From contig NZ_CP117437.1 in NCBI RefSeq assembly GCF_030687535.1, positions 5,143,501-5,207,500 of the forward strand: a stretch of DNA of 64,000 bases. Reading direction: 5' to 3'. The stretch comes from Pseudomonas sp. FP2335. GTDB lineage: Bacteria; Pseudomonadota; Gammaproteobacteria; Pseudomonadales; Pseudomonadaceae. Positions 55,274 to 64,000 of the stretch are shown here, one piece after another. The position numbers and the translations under genes were made by a program. Under the pieces are notes generated by a model. That model saw only the letters and a program-made list of their open reading frames with translations. It had not been told where the DNA came from and made no database searches. Within the stretch, counting starts at the first letter, position 1. The number at the start of each line of letters is the position of its first letter.

Positions 55274-56641
55274 TTATTCAAAAAGTGCATCCAATGCCTG
55301 TTCCAGGCGGGTCACCCCAATAATCTGTATCCCCGGTGGCGACTCCTTCGGCGCGTTGCCCTTGGGTACGATCGCACGCTTGAAGCCGTGCTTGGCGGCT
55401 TCCTTCAAGCGCTCCTGGCCACTAGGGACGGGCCGCACTTCGCCAGACAGGCCCACCTCACCAAACACCAACAGGTCGTGAGGCAACGGCCGGTTACGCA
55501 AACTGGACATCACCGCCGCCATCAACGCCAGGTCAGACGCGGTCTCCAGCACCTTGACCCCGCCCACCACGTTGAGGAACACATCCTGGTCGTGGGTCGG
55601 AATGCCGCCGTGCCGGTGCAATACCGCCAGCAGCATGGCCAAGCGGTTCTGATCCAGGCCCAGCGTGACACGCCGGGGGTTGGCCAGATGACTGTCATCC
55701 ACCAGCGCCTGCACCTCCACCAACATCGGCCGGGTGCCTTCCCACGTCGCCATCACCACACTGCCCGGGACTTCTTCCTGGGCACGGGTCAGAAAAATCG
55801 CGGAAGGGTTGGAGACTTCTTTCAGCCCCCGGTCGGTCATGGCAAATACACCCAACTCGTTTACCGCACCGAAGCGGTTCTTCACCGCCCGCAGCAAACG
55901 CAGGCGGCCGTCGGATTCCCCCTCGAAATACAACACGGTATCGACCATATGCTCCAACACCCGTGGCCCGGCCAGTGCGCCTTCCTTGGTCACGTGGCCC
56001 ACCAGGAAGATCGCTGTGCCGCTCTGCTTGGCATAACGCACCAGCAGCGCCGCACTCTCGCGCACCTGGGACACGCCGCCCGGTGCCGATTGCAGTTGCT
56101 CGGTGAAAATGGTCTGGATCGAGTCGATCACCATGACCTTGGGCTTTTCGATACGCGCCGTGGCGATGATGCTTTCGATGCAGGTTTCGGTCATCACCCG
56201 CAGTTGGTCCTGGGGCAAACCCAGGCGACGGGCGCGCATGGCCACTTGTTGCTGGGATTCTTCGCCGGTGACATACAGCGCCGGCATGCGGCTGGCGATG
56301 CTGCACAGGGTTTGCAGCAGGATGGTCGACTTGCCGATGCCGGGATCGCCGCCGATCAACACGACCGAGCCGTCCACCAGGCCGCCGCCGAGCACGCGGT
56401 CCAGTTCGCCGGACGCGGTGGAAAAACGCGGGATCTCTTCGACGCTGACTTCGGCCAGGGTCTTGATCTGCGCCTGTTGCCCGGTCCAGCCCGCACGACC
56501 GGTGGGGGCTGCCGCGCCGCCGCTTTCGATCATGGTTTCGGTGAGGGTGTTCCACGCACCGCATTCACCGCACTGGCCGGCCCATTTGGGAAAGGTCGCG
56601 CCGCACTCCGTGCAGCCGTACATGCGCTTGGCCTTTGCCAT
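55274..56641 (-). CDS. radA: DNA repair protein RadA
   Basis: A 455-residue protein with an N-terminal zinc ribbon (CTEC..CGEC), RecA-type Walker A GGDPGIGKST, the RadA signature KNRFG and a C-terminal Lon-like (non-proteolytic) domain (SLRNRPLPHDLLVFGEVGLSGEVRPV). It is a helicase acting in recombination branch migration. Confidence 0.96.
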   Translation of the reverse strand: MAKAKRMYGCTECGATFPKWAGQCGECGAWNTLTETMIESGGAAAPTGRAGWTGQQAQIKTLAEVSVEEIPRFSTASGELDRVLGGGLVDGSVVLIGGDPGIGKSTILLQTLCSIASRMPALYVTGEESQQQVAMRARRLGLPQDQLRVMTETCIESIIATARIEKPKVMVIDSIQTIFTEQLQSAPGGVSQVRESAALLVRYAKQSGTAIFLVGHVTKEGALAGPRVLEHMVDTVLYFEGESDGRLRLLRAVKNRFGAVNELGVFAMTDRGLKEVSNPSAIFLTRAQEEVPGSVVMATWEGTRPMLVEVQALVDDSHLANPRRVTLGLDQNRLAMLLAVLHRHGGIPTHDQDVFLNVVGGVKVLETASDLALMAAVMSSLRNRPLPHDLLVFGEVGLSGEVRPVPSGQERLKEAAKHGFKRAIVPKGNAPKESPPGIQIIGVTRLEQALDALFE

Positions 56642-56676
56642 ATGAGAACCTCCAACCGAAAAACCGCGATGATAGC

Positions 56677-57216
56677 TCAGCGCGGCGTCGGGGTCCGGAT
56701 TTCACCGTCGGCCAATCGTGAAGCACTGTTGCCGGCCGGGTCTTCAGCGTTGAGGTCGGCGCCCTTGGCTTTGAGCGCGTCCAGCAACTCGATGCGCTTG
56801 AACAGCCCGGCGTACATCGCCGCCGTCTGCCCGGCGCCGTTGCGTTGGTCGGGGTTGCAGTCGGTGGCCAGCAGACGCTGGGCGATTTTCAGTTCGCCCT
56901 TGAAGATCGCGCCCATCAGCGCAGTGTTGCCGCGGTTGTCCTGCACGCAGGCGTCGGCGCCGGCCTCGAGCAGGCGCTCCACAAACGGTGCCTGGCCGTG
57001 ATAGGCGGCGAGGATCAGCGCGGTGTAGCCCTTGTCGTCCCGGGTGTTGAGGCTGTAGCCGGAGTCGATAAACGTGTTGAGCATGTCGAGGTCGCCACGG
57101 CGGGCGGCGTCGAAATAGTAGTCCTGCAACTGCGCCTTGAGCGCCGCCGGGTCAGGGGACTCGGCCTGGGCGACAAAGGCCAGCATGGCCATCAGCAGGC
57201 CGATAGAAATACGCAT
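56677..57216 (-). CDS. ankB: AnkB-like exported ankyrin-repeat protein
   Basis: A 179-residue protein with a signal peptide (MRISIGLLMAMLAFVAQA) and about four ankyrin repeats (DDKGYTALILAAYHGQAPFVERLLEAGAD; DNRGNTALMGAIFKGELKIAQRLLA; NGAGQTAAMYAGLFKRIELLDALKAKGADL). It sits directly downstream of a periplasmic catalase, as ankB does in P. aeruginosa, where it is needed for full KatB activity. GGAGAAC precedes ATG 57216. Confidence 0.88.
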   Translation of the reverse strand: MRISIGLLMAMLAFVAQAESPDPAALKAQLQDYYFDAARRGDLDMLNTFIDSGYSLNTRDDKGYTALILAAYHGQAPFVERLLEAGADACVQDNRGNTALMGAIFKGELKIAQRLLATDCNPDQRNGAGQTAAMYAGLFKRIELLDALKAKGADLNAEDPAGNSASRLADGEIRTPTPR

Positions 57217-57274
57217 GGGTGTTCTCCTTCCAAAGGTCGACGCCCGCTCACGGGCGCCGACCACAACCAACGGA

Positions 57275-58816
57275 TCAGTCAGTCAGTTTTTCTGCCAGCG
57301 CCTTCACGCGCGCCAAGTCACCCTTGGCGACCTTGGCCACGCCGGTGCCGTACTCCGGATCAGCCTTGTAGAGGAACGACAGGATGATGTGCTTGCTCTC
57401 GTCATCGGTGGTGGCCAGGGAGCCGCCGAAGTTGTCGATCAAGTCCTGACGCTCTTTCTTGCTGTAGGAACGGTACAAATCGCCGGCCTGCTTGAAGTTC
57501 TGCTCACGCTGGATCTTCGCCTGCTGGGTGCTGCCCACCAGCGCCGACTGGCTGTAGCGCGCGGTTTGCGGCTCTTGCCGCGGCTCGAGGCGGCTTGGCT
57601 GATAGTTCACGCCGCTGCTGGTCTTGCCAAGGTTCATCGCCCCATCCTGGTTACCGTTGTTGACGGCCACCCGTGGCGCGTTGATCGGCAGTTGCAGGGC
57701 ATTGGCGCCCAGGCGGTACATTTGGGTGTCGGCGTAGGAGAACACCCGGCCTTGCAGCAGGCGGTCTTCCGACGGTTCGATGCCAGGCACCAGGTTGGCC
57801 GGGGCCATGGCCACTTGCTCGGTCTCCTGGAAGACGTTGGCCGGGTTGCGGTTCAACACCATTTGCCCGACTTTGCGCTCAGGCACGTTCGGCCAGATCT
57901 TGGTGGCATCCAACGGGTCAAAGTCGAACTTGGCCAGGTCTTCAGGCTTGAGCACCTGCACGTACAGGTCCCACTTGGGGAAATCGCCCTTGTTGATGTG
58001 GGTGACCAGGTCGTTGGTCATGTGGCTGTAGTCACGGCCCTGCACTTCGCTGACCTGCTTGGGATCGAGGTTCTTGATGCCTTGCAGGCTCTTCCAGTGG
58101 AACTTGACGTAGTGCACTTCACCCTTGGCGTTGATCAGCTTGTAGGCGTGCACACCGTTGCCGTCCATTTCGCGGTAGCTGGCTGGCGTACCGGAGTCGG
58201 AATACAGCTCGGTCAGCGTACGAGTCGCCTCCGGCACATGGGAGAAGAAGTCAAAGCGACGCGAATCGTCATCCAGGTTGGTACGCGGGTCCGGCTTGAA
58301 GGCGTGAACCATGTCCGGGAATTTGATGGCGTCGCGGATGAAGAACGTCGGGAAGTTGTTGCCTACCAGGTCCCAGTTGCCGTCAGCGGTGTAGAACTTG
58401 GTGGCAAAGCCGCGTGGGTCACGCAGGGTTTCCGGGGAGTGGTTGCCATGGACCACGGCGGAGAAGCGCACGAACACCGGGGTGGCTTCGCCGGCGGCGA
58501 ACACCTTGGCCTTGGTCAGGTCGCTGAGGCTGTCAGTGACGGTAAAGGTGCCGTGGGCGCCAGTGCCACGCGCGTGTACGACGCGCTCGGGGATACGTTC
58601 GCGGTCGAAGCGCTGCAGTTTTTGAATCAGTTGCACGTCCTGAAGCAGCACCGGGCCATTGGCGCCGGCGGTTTGCGAGTTCTGGTTATCGCCCACGGCA
58701 GCACCGTTGTCGCGGGTCAGGTTGGCGGCGTGTACAGACAGGGAAAGCAAGCTGGCGGTCACCAGTACCAGCGCGGATCGCGCTGCAACAGGCCCGCGGT
58801 TCATTGGGTTCTTCAT
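57275..58816 (-). CDS. katB: periplasmic-type haem catalase KatB
   Basis: A 513-residue catalase with a signal peptide (about 1-30, MKNPMNRGPVAARSALVLVTASLLSLSVHA). Active-site His in VVHARGTGAHG, Asn in VGNNFPTFFIRD, and haem-ligand Tyr in RVFSYADTQMYRLG. It precedes ankB in the same direction. An OxyR-controlled promoter is expected from the family, but I could not point to a convincing site. Confidence 0.93.
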   Translation of the reverse strand: MKNPMNRGPVAARSALVLVTASLLSLSVHAANLTRDNGAAVGDNQNSQTAGANGPVLLQDVQLIQKLQRFDRERIPERVVHARGTGAHGTFTVTDSLSDLTKAKVFAAGEATPVFVRFSAVVHGNHSPETLRDPRGFATKFYTADGNWDLVGNNFPTFFIRDAIKFPDMVHAFKPDPRTNLDDDSRRFDFFSHVPEATRTLTELYSDSGTPASYREMDGNGVHAYKLINAKGEVHYVKFHWKSLQGIKNLDPKQVSEVQGRDYSHMTNDLVTHINKGDFPKWDLYVQVLKPEDLAKFDFDPLDATKIWPNVPERKVGQMVLNRNPANVFQETEQVAMAPANLVPGIEPSEDRLLQGRVFSYADTQMYRLGANALQLPINAPRVAVNNGNQDGAMNLGKTSSGVNYQPSRLEPRQEPQTARYSQSALVGSTQQAKIQREQNFKQAGDLYRSYSKKERQDLIDNFGGSLATTDDESKHIILSFLYKADPEYGTGVAKVAKGDLARVKALAEKLTD

Positions 58817-59103
58817 CGAGGTTTCCTCTGGTTTTTTTAGTGCACATTCAGTTGTGCTTGCCAGAGGCTAGTGACCCGCGAGTCAGAAGATAAATAGAAA
58901 AGCCGTAACAACCCGATTGATAAAATAATCTGGTAAGCCACTGATTTGGCGCGTATTTCGCGCGCGACTGGTGGCACTTTGCAAACTATTTGCGTTTTAA
59001 TGTGTCGATAAAAACTAACAGTGTTAACGGTTGTTTCAGGCAAGCCCTCTACGACTGACTTACACTGACCTCCACCCTCCTCATCTGTAACAAGGAATAA
59101 CCT

Positions 59104-59520
59104 ATGGGCGTGATCAGTGAGTTCAAGGCCTTCGCGGTCAAAGGTAATGTGGTCGACATGGCCGTCGGTATTATCATCGGCGCTGCCTTCGGCAAAATTG
59201 TTTCCTCGTTTGTAGGCGACGTGGTGATGCCTCCCATCGGTCTGTTGATCGGCGGCGTGGACTTCGGTGACTTGGCGATAACGCTCAAGGCCGCACAAGG
59301 CGATGTACCAGCCGTGGTGTTGGCGTACGGCAAGTTCATCCAGAGCGTGATCGACTTCGTGATCGTCGCGTTCGCGATCTTCATGGGCGTAAAGGCCATC
59401 AACCGCCTCAAGCGCGAAGAAGCCGTGGCCCCAAGCCTGCCGCCGACGCCGACCAAGGAGGAAGTGTTGCTGGGTGAGATCCGTGACCTGCTCAAGGCAC
59501 AGAACGACAAGCCGCTTTAA
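59104..59520 (+). CDS. mscL: large-conductance mechanosensitive channel
   Basis: A 138-residue MscL: N-terminal [42 protein letters not shown] (TM1 with the glycine-rich pore lining), TM2 [25 protein letters not shown] and the cytoplasmic helix ending [12 protein letters not shown]. It opens under membrane tension to release solutes. Confidence 0.97.
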   Translation: MGVISEFKAFAVKGNVVDMAVGIIIGAAFGKIVSSFVGDVVMPPIGLLIGGVDFGDLAITLKAAQGDVPAVVLAYGKFIQSVIDFVIVAFAIFMGVKAINRLKREEAVAPSLPPTPTKEEVLLGEIRDLLKAQNDKPL

Positions 59521-59535
59521 CAAAAAGCAGGCATG

Positions 59536-59566
59536 AAAAAGGCGCCTGCTTGAGGCGCCTTTTTTA
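59536..59566. terminator. bidirectional terminator between mscL and fpr
   Basis: AAAAAGGCGCCT pairs with AGGCGCCTTTTT around GCTTG; T runs are available in both directions. It ends 1 base before the fpr stop codon. Confidence 0.9.
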
Positions 59567-60343
59567 TTACCAGTAGTTTTCCACCGCCACCTGGCCTGGG
59601 CGTCGGCTCAGGCTCAGTTGCATGTCACGCTGTTTAAGCAACTGACGGGTGTCATCGACCATCTGCGGGTTGCCGCAAATCAGCACGCGGGAGTGCTCCG
59701 GCGTGAGTTCGACACCAGCGGCACGCTCCAACTCGCCATTCTCGATCAATGTGGTGATGCGCCCGTTCAACGCCCCCGGATGCTGCTCGCGGGTGACGAT
59801 AGGGATGTAGGTGAGTTTGTGCGCGTACTCGGCCAGGTATTCACGCTCACCCAAGTCCTTGATCAGCGACTGGTAGGCCAGCTCCCGGGCTTCGCGAGCG
59901 CTGTAGACCAGGACGATGCGTTCAAATTTCTCCCAGACCTCAAAGTCCTGCAGGATCGACAGAAACGGCGCCACCCCGGTGCCGGTGCCCAGCAGCCACA
60001 GGTCACGCCCGTCGACAAAACGGTTGAGGGTCAGGAACCCCGTGGCCTGGCGCTCCACCATCAAGGTGTCGCCGACCTGCAAGCGGCTCAGCTCGCTGGT
60101 GAACTCACCGCCGGGCACCACGATGGAAAAAAAGTCCAGATGCTCGTCAAACGGCGATGACACGATGGAATAAGCGCGCCACACGGTGCTGCCATCGGCC
60201 TTGGTCACGCCCAGGCGCACGAACTGGCCGGCGGTAAAACGAAAGCCTGGGTCACGCGTGGTGCGCAGGGTGAAGAGGCTGGGGGTCAGCGATTGCACGT
60301 CGAGCAACGTCTGCCGGGTAAATTTCTCAGCACTGGCCGTCAT
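59567..60343 (-). CDS. fpr: ferredoxin/flavodoxin-NADP reductase
   Basis: A 258-residue FAD-dependent reductase: FAD site WRAYSIVSSP, NADP site GTGTGVAPFLSI, CGNPQMV and a C-terminal aromatic end (VENYW). It moves electrons between NADPH and ferredoxin or flavodoxin. GGAGTTCCCC precedes ATG 60343. Convergent with mscL. Confidence 0.92.
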   Translation of the reverse strand: MTASAEKFTRQTLLDVQSLTPSLFTLRTTRDPGFRFTAGQFVRLGVTKADGSTVWRAYSIVSSPFDEHLDFFSIVVPGGEFTSELSRLQVGDTLMVERQATGFLTLNRFVDGRDLWLLGTGTGVAPFLSILQDFEVWEKFERIVLVYSAREARELAYQSLIKDLGEREYLAEYAHKLTYIPIVTREQHPGALNGRITTLIENGELERAAGVELTPEHSRVLICGNPQMVDDTRQLLKQRDMQLSLSRRPGQVAVENYW

Positions 60344-60801
60344 GGGGAACTCCGTTTTGCACAGGCCCCTAGTGTCCCTCAAAGCCAGGCGCGCAAACAC
60401 CGTTGTTTTGTACTGGCATTACCGCGCTCCAAAGCGGCTGCGACTAAAAACAGGATCAGACTGTTAATTTGGCGATACAACCGGGGGGAAATCACACCCA
60501 CTAGTTTGGACTAACTATTTGGCTATTAACACTAGCCCGCCAACACACCAGATCAAGCTACCCCTCTAAGCAGCTATCAAATTGATACTACCCTCAAACC
60601 CTTAAATACAATAAAGATGCCCAGACAAACCGAATTACTTATACAAAATGCCAGGCAATGTACAGACCAACAAGGCGTAAAAACACGATTCATATAACGT
60701 TTTTTTTGCTTTATTACGTAAGTCATGTCCTACACTAGTTTTCGTGCAGCAATGGGATCAGGACGTACCCAGGCCACGTAGAACCCCATGGAGATTTACC
60801 A
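60344..60801. other. AT-rich intergenic region before the luxR-type gene
   Basis: No gene was seen. The region is clearly less GC-rich than its surroundings from about 60460 on. It holds T- and A-runs (for example 60700-60710), an 8-base palindrome TTACGTAA (60714-60721) and several CTAGTTT-like motifs (60500-60530, 60735). It probably contains the promoter of the LuxR-type gene; no lux box was recognised. Confidence 0.5.
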
Positions 60802-61512
60802 ATGGTGAACTGGCGAAATACTCGGCTCCCCAAACTGGAAGATAAAAGCGAGATCGAAACTGTCTTTGACATGGTCACCCACCATATCCATGAACTCGGC
60901 TTCCAATACTGCTCCTTTACGATGAGCTCTCAACTATCCAGCAACGACACCAAACCGATTCACATCAACAACTATCCAAATGAATGGAGCGCACTTTATC
61001 AACAAGCGCACTTCTTCGAAGTAGACCCGATAGTTGCGCACTGCAAACGCTGTGTACTTCCCATTGTCTGGGAGGAGAAGGCCTTCAACGCGACACCCGG
61101 CTTATGGTCGCTGGCCCAATCCCTCGGCGTGCATCAAGCATGGACCCAACCCGTGCACGACTTCCAGGGCATCTACAGCATGTTGACGTTGGGGCGCAGC
61201 AGCGGCGAGGTCAGCCCGCAAGAGTTGTATGAAAAGGCCGGCAACGTATTGTGGCTCTGCCATGCGATGCACGCGGTCGTTGCAAAGCAATACGCAGACA
61301 GGTCCGGCTTCAACGCTCCTACCACACTGACGTCGCGAGAAACGGAGATTCTCAAATGGTCAGGGATGGGCAAGACCGCGGAAGAAATCGCCAGCATTAT
61401 CTCGATTTCGCCGCGTACGGTGGGCTTTCACATCAGCAGCGCACTCAAGAAGCTTGGCGTTACCAACAAGATCGCCGCCGTTCTTTGTGCGTCCAGGGCA
61501 GGGCTTTTCTAG
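60802..61512 (+). CDS. LuxR-type regulator with autoinducer-binding domain (solo)
   Basis: A 236-residue protein. The N-terminal autoinducer-binding domain keeps the TraR/LuxR invariant residues with the correct spacing (W62, Y66, D75-P76, W90), while the following conserved glycine position appears to be Ala (HQAWTQP). The C-terminal LuxR HTH is complete (LTSRETEILKWSGMGKTAEEIASIISISPRTVGFHISSALKKLGVTNKIAAV). No luxI gene is in the window, so it is a candidate solo that would answer an AHL made elsewhere or a related ligand. Confidence 0.88.
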   Translation: MVNWRNTRLPKLEDKSEIETVFDMVTHHIHELGFQYCSFTMSSQLSSNDTKPIHINNYPNEWSALYQQAHFFEVDPIVAHCKRCVLPIVWEEKAFNATPGLWSLAQSLGVHQAWTQPVHDFQGIYSMLTLGRSSGEVSPQELYEKAGNVLWLCHAMHAVVAKQYADRSGFNAPTTLTSRETEILKWSGMGKTAEEIASIISISPRTVGFHISSALKKLGVTNKIAAVLCASRAGLF

Positions 61513-61672
61513 CTGACGTAGAAACACCGCATGTAATCGCAGCGAAAAAAACGTAACATTTACGGCCAATTCTGAGTGATGAAGCAGCCCCCGGGTGTGG
61601 CTTCGTCGTTCACTCAGACGGTTTGGCCGATGCCCGCCGAACACCCATCGATGACCCAGAGCCTCCCCCGCC

Positions 61673-62797
61673 ATGCCCCTGCTCGAAAGCCCCTTCGCCC
61701 AGCTCGATCTGATCCGCCAGCCAGAGCAACACAACGATCCGCTGCAAGCCTTCGACGCCGCCGACGAGTACCTGCTCAGCCATCTGGCGCAGCAACAACC
61801 AGACGCGGCCACCCGCGTACTGGTACTCAACGACAGCTTCGGCGCCCTGGCCGCCAGCCTTGTTGGCCAGGTGCAGGTGACGTCCAGCGGCGACTCGTTT
61901 CTCGCGGCCCAGGGCCTTGAGAAAAACCTGGTGCGCAACGGCCAGGCCTTCGATGCGGTGACCTTCATTCCGGCCAGCCAAACGCCAGGCGGGCCTTTCG
62001 ACCGCGTACTGATCCGCGTGCCCAAGACCCTGGCGCTGCTGGAAGAACAACTGATCCGCCTGCAAGGCCAACTCGCACCGGGCGCCGAAGTGATCGCCGG
62101 GGCCATGATCAAGCACCTGCCGCGGGCAGCCGGGGAGTTGCTGGAGCGCTACATCGGCCCGATGCACGCCTCGCTCGCGGTCAAAAAGGCTCGCCTGTTG
62201 ATCGCCACCGTTGAAGAGCGCCCCGCAGCGGTCTCGCCCTACCCAACCCGCTACACGCTGGATACCCCGGCTATCGAACTGCTCAACCACGCCAACGTGT
62301 TCTGCCGCGAAGGCCTGGACATCGGCACCCGCGCCTTCCTCCCGCACCTACCGAAAAACCTCGGCAACGCCCGCGTGGCCGACCTCGGCTGCGGCAATGG
62401 CGTGCTGGCGATTGCCAGCGCCCTGCAAAACCCCGAGGCGCAGTACACCCTGCTGGATGAGTCCTACATGGCCGTGCAATCGGCGCAGGAAAACTGGCAC
62501 GCCGCCCTCGGCCAACGCGACGTGAACGTGCGCGCCGCCGATGGCCTGGCCGGCCAGGAGCCTGATTCGCTGGACGTGGTGCTGTGCAACCCGCCCTTCC
62601 ACCAGCAGCAGGTGGTCGGCGACTTCCTCGCCTGGCGCATGTTCCAGCAGGCGCGCGAAGCGTTGGTGGTCGGTGGCGCCCTCTATATAGTCGGCAACCG
62701 TCATTTGGGTTATCACAGCAAATTGGCGCGGCTGTTCCGTGGTGTCGAACAAGTGGCCGCCACGCCGAAATTCGTCATCCTCAAAGCGCGCAAATAA
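61673..62797 (+). CDS. rlmG: 23S rRNA (guanine-1835-N2)-methyltransferase RlmG
   Basis: A 374-residue two-domain methyltransferase. The N-terminal domain is degenerate, and the C-terminal domain carries the AdoMet motif VADLGCGNGVLAIA and the catalytic NPPFHQQQ. The sequence follows E. coli RlmG closely (PLQAWEAADEYLL-like start, VPKTLALLEEQL, NHANVFCREGLDIGTRAF, NRHLGYHSKL). RsmC is a related alternative but fits less well. Confidence 0.9.
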   Translation: MPLLESPFAQLDLIRQPEQHNDPLQAFDAADEYLLSHLAQQQPDAATRVLVLNDSFGALAASLVGQVQVTSSGDSFLAAQGLEKNLVRNGQAFDAVTFIPASQTPGGPFDRVLIRVPKTLALLEEQLIRLQGQLAPGAEVIAGAMIKHLPRAAGELLERYIGPMHASLAVKKARLLIATVEERPAAVSPYPTRYTLDTPAIELLNHANVFCREGLDIGTRAFLPHLPKNLGNARVADLGCGNGVLAIASALQNPEAQYTLLDESYMAVQSAQENWHAALGQRDVNVRAADGLAGQEPDSLDVVLCNPPFHQQQVVGDFLAWRMFQQAREALVVGGALYIVGNRHLGYHSKLARLFRGVEQVAATPKFVILKARK

Positions 62798-62798
62798 A

Positions 62799-62832
62799 AA
62801 AACCCTGCTTCTCTCGCGAAAAGCAGGGTTGA
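62799..62832. terminator. hairpin between rlmG and the oxidase operon
   Basis: AACCCTGCTT (62801-62810) pairs with AAGCAGGGTT (62821-62830). Seven A residues precede it on the + strand, so on the minus strand it ends in a T run and serves the oxidase operon as a rho-independent terminator. Confidence 0.85.
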
Positions 62833-62862
62833 AAAGCCGGGCGGTCAAGCCCGGTTGGGATG

Positions 62863-63030
62863 TCAGTGGGTGGTCAGGCCGGCCGCATTCATGAACATGC
62901 GCATCAGGCTGGCCACGACAAACAGGGCCAGCACGCTGCCGGTCCAGATCATCGCCAACCACCCCAGGCGCCGCCACAACGGCTGCTTCTCGGCCTGCTC
63001 AATCTCGTGCAACGAAGGTTTGCCGGACAT
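62863..63030 (-). CDS. DUF2474-type small subunit of a cyanide-insensitive/bd oxidase
   Basis: A 55-residue protein read directly from the sequence: charged start (MSGKPSLHEIEQAEKQPLWRRLGW), then one membrane helix (LAMIWTGSVLALFVVASLMRMFM). It lies 12 bases downstream of the oxidase subunit II gene, with an AGGAGG-like site before the ATG. Proteins of this size and place are the small third subunit of Pseudomonas CioAB-type oxidases. Confidence 0.85.
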   Translation of the reverse strand: MSGKPSLHEIEQAEKQPLWRRLGWLAMIWTGSVLALFVVASLMRMFMNAAGLTTH

Positions 63031-63042
63031 GAAACGAGCCTC

Positions 63043-64000
63043 CTAGTGATAACCGTCTTCGTGGGTGACCTTGCCGCGGAACACGTAGTAGCTCCAGAAG
63101 GTGTAGCCCAGGATGAACGGGATGATGAACAGCGTGCCCACCAGCATGAAGCCCTGGCTTTGCGGCGGCGCGGCGGCGTCCCAGATCGACACGGAGGGCG
63201 GAATGATGTTCGGCCACAAGCTGATCCCCAGGCCGCTGTAGCCGAGGAAGATCAGCACCAGCGTCAGCAGGAACGGCGTGTAATGCGCGTTGCGCGCCAC
63301 CGCGCGGATCAGCCCGTACAAGGTCACCAGCACCAGGATCGGCACCGGCATGAACCAGAACAGGTTCGGCAGGGTGAACCAGCGCGAGGCGATTTCCGGG
63401 TGCGCCAGCGGCGTCCAGATACTGACGATGCCAATCACTGCCAACAGCCCGAAGGCCAACGGCCGCCCCAGGTTGTGCATCTTTTCCTGCAAGGGGCCTT
63501 CGGTCTTCATGATCAGCCAGGTGCAGCCCAGCAATGCATAGGCGACGATCAACGCCACACCGCAGAACATCGTGAACGGCGTCAGCCAATCCAACGAACC
63601 GCCGGCAAACTGGCGGTCTACCACCGGAATACCGTCGATAAACGCCCCCAGCGCCACACCCTGGAAGAAGGTGGCCGCCAGCGAGCCGCCGATGAACGCC
63701 TTGTCCCACAGGTGACGCTTGGCGTCCTTGGCCTTGAAGCGGAACTCAAAGGCCACGCCGCGGAAGATCAGCCCGATCAGCATCAGGATCAGCGGCAGGT
63801 ACAACGCCGACAACACCACCGAATAGGCCAGCGGGAAGGCGCCGAACAACGCCGCGCCGCCCAGTACCAGCCAGGTTTCGTTGCCGTCCCACACCGGGGC
63901 GACGGTGTTCATCATCACGTCACGGTCGGTCTTGCCGGGGATAAACGGAAAGAGGATACCGATACCCAGGTCGAAGCCGTCCATGACCACGTACATCATG
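63043..64000 (-). CDS. cioB: cytochrome bd-type/cyanide-insensitive quinol oxidase subunit II, C-terminal part (start outside the window)
   Basis: At least 318 residues of subunit II with about eight membrane helices. Family signatures: MDGFDLGIGILFPF, VWDGNETWLVLGGAALFGAFPLAY, FRGVAFEFRFK. The reading frame is open to the window edge, so the N-terminal few residues are missing. It reduces oxygen at the quinol pool. The absence of subunit I in the window leaves CioB versus CydB unresolved; the DUF2474 neighbour favours CioB. Confidence 0.88.
   Translation of the reverse strand, partial: MMYVVMDGFDLGIGILFPFIPGKTDRDVMMNTVAPVWDGNETWLVLGGAALFGAFPLAYSVVLSALYLPLILMLIGLIFRGVAFEFRFKAKDAKRHLWDKAFIGGSLAATFFQGVALGAFIDGIPVVDRQFAGGSLDWLTPFTMFCGVALIVAYALLGCTWLIMKTEGPLQEKMHNLGRPLAFGLLAVIGIVSIWTPLAHPEIASRWFTLPNLFWFMPVPILVLVTLYGLIRAVARNAHYTPFLLTLVLIFLGYSGLGISLWPNIIPPSVSIWDAAAPPQSQGFMLVGTLFIIPFILGYTFWSYYVFRGKVTHEDGYH

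Noticed and set aside
58817..59103. OxyR site upstream of katB
   Set aside because: Some ATAG/CTAT-like pieces are present, but they do not fit the full spaced consensus well enough to call.

Overview
The window comes from the chromosome of a Pseudomonas, most likely of the P. fluorescens group. The evidence is GC-rich coding with Pseudomonas-type codon use, several GGGAGCGGGCTTGCTCGCGA-type REP/REPIN palindromes between genes, and a gene order morA - glyA - cobW/yjiA - yjiX - cstA - PilZ(mapZ) - radA - ankB - katB - mscL - fpr that matches, from memory, the PA4601-PA4615 region of P. aeruginosa. No rRNA, tRNA, CRISPR array or insertion sequence was seen; the only RNA gene recognised is the tmRNA ssrA.

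Layout. (1) 1-2400: the 3' part of a D-lactate dehydrogenase-type flavo/iron-sulphur protein and a small exported protein. (2) 2461-2857: ssrA (tmRNA). (3) About 2869-22049: a 19-kb genomic island inserted at the ssrA 3' end. It is bounded by a perfect 33-bp direct repeat that includes the ssrA terminator hairpin. It carries a P4-type integrase, a palindrome-rich 900-bp region with a DnaA-box match, a DUF3987 gene, a small repeat-coding gene, a second tyrosine recombinase, a decayed fusion ORF, and a tightly packed seven-gene defence operon: hsdM - hsdS - AlbA/HATPase-like gene - hsdR - YgjP metallopeptidase - mcrB - mcrC. (4) 22099-26084: a five-gene cluster next to the island (alpha/beta hydrolase, AAA ATPase, three small proteins, two of them with membrane segments) that I cannot match to a described system. 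(5) 26118-28862: a small membrane protein, a WYL regulator of the BrxR/CapW type, and an unrecognised 485-residue protein that shares an upstream 11-mer with the regulator. (6) 29069-45000: ordinary chromosome (ArnT-type glycosyltransferase, UPF0114 protein, lipoproteins, Lon-type protease, DUF3015 and DUF4105 proteins, chorismate mutase-like protein, GreA/B-like factor, gdhA, ettA). (7) 45014-60343: the morA-to-fpr syntenic block with c-di-GMP (morA, mapZ), one-carbon (glyA), pyruvate/peptide uptake (cstA-yjiX-yjiA), DNA repair (radA), peroxide defence (katB-ankB) and osmotic safety (mscL) genes. (8) 60802-64000: a LuxR solo, the rRNA methyltransferase rlmG, and the end of a cyanide-insensitive/bd-type oxidase operon that runs out of the window.

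How the parts work together. The island is a self-contained unit: recombinases and a possible replication/control region on the ssrA side, anti-phage restriction on the other. Its operon pairs a type I restriction-modification system, which cuts unmodified DNA, with McrBC, which cuts modified DNA, and two accessory genes sit between them. The adjacent hydrolase-AAA cluster and the BrxR/CapW-type regulator with its unknown neighbour are the best candidates here for an undescribed system; any defence role for them is inference from context.
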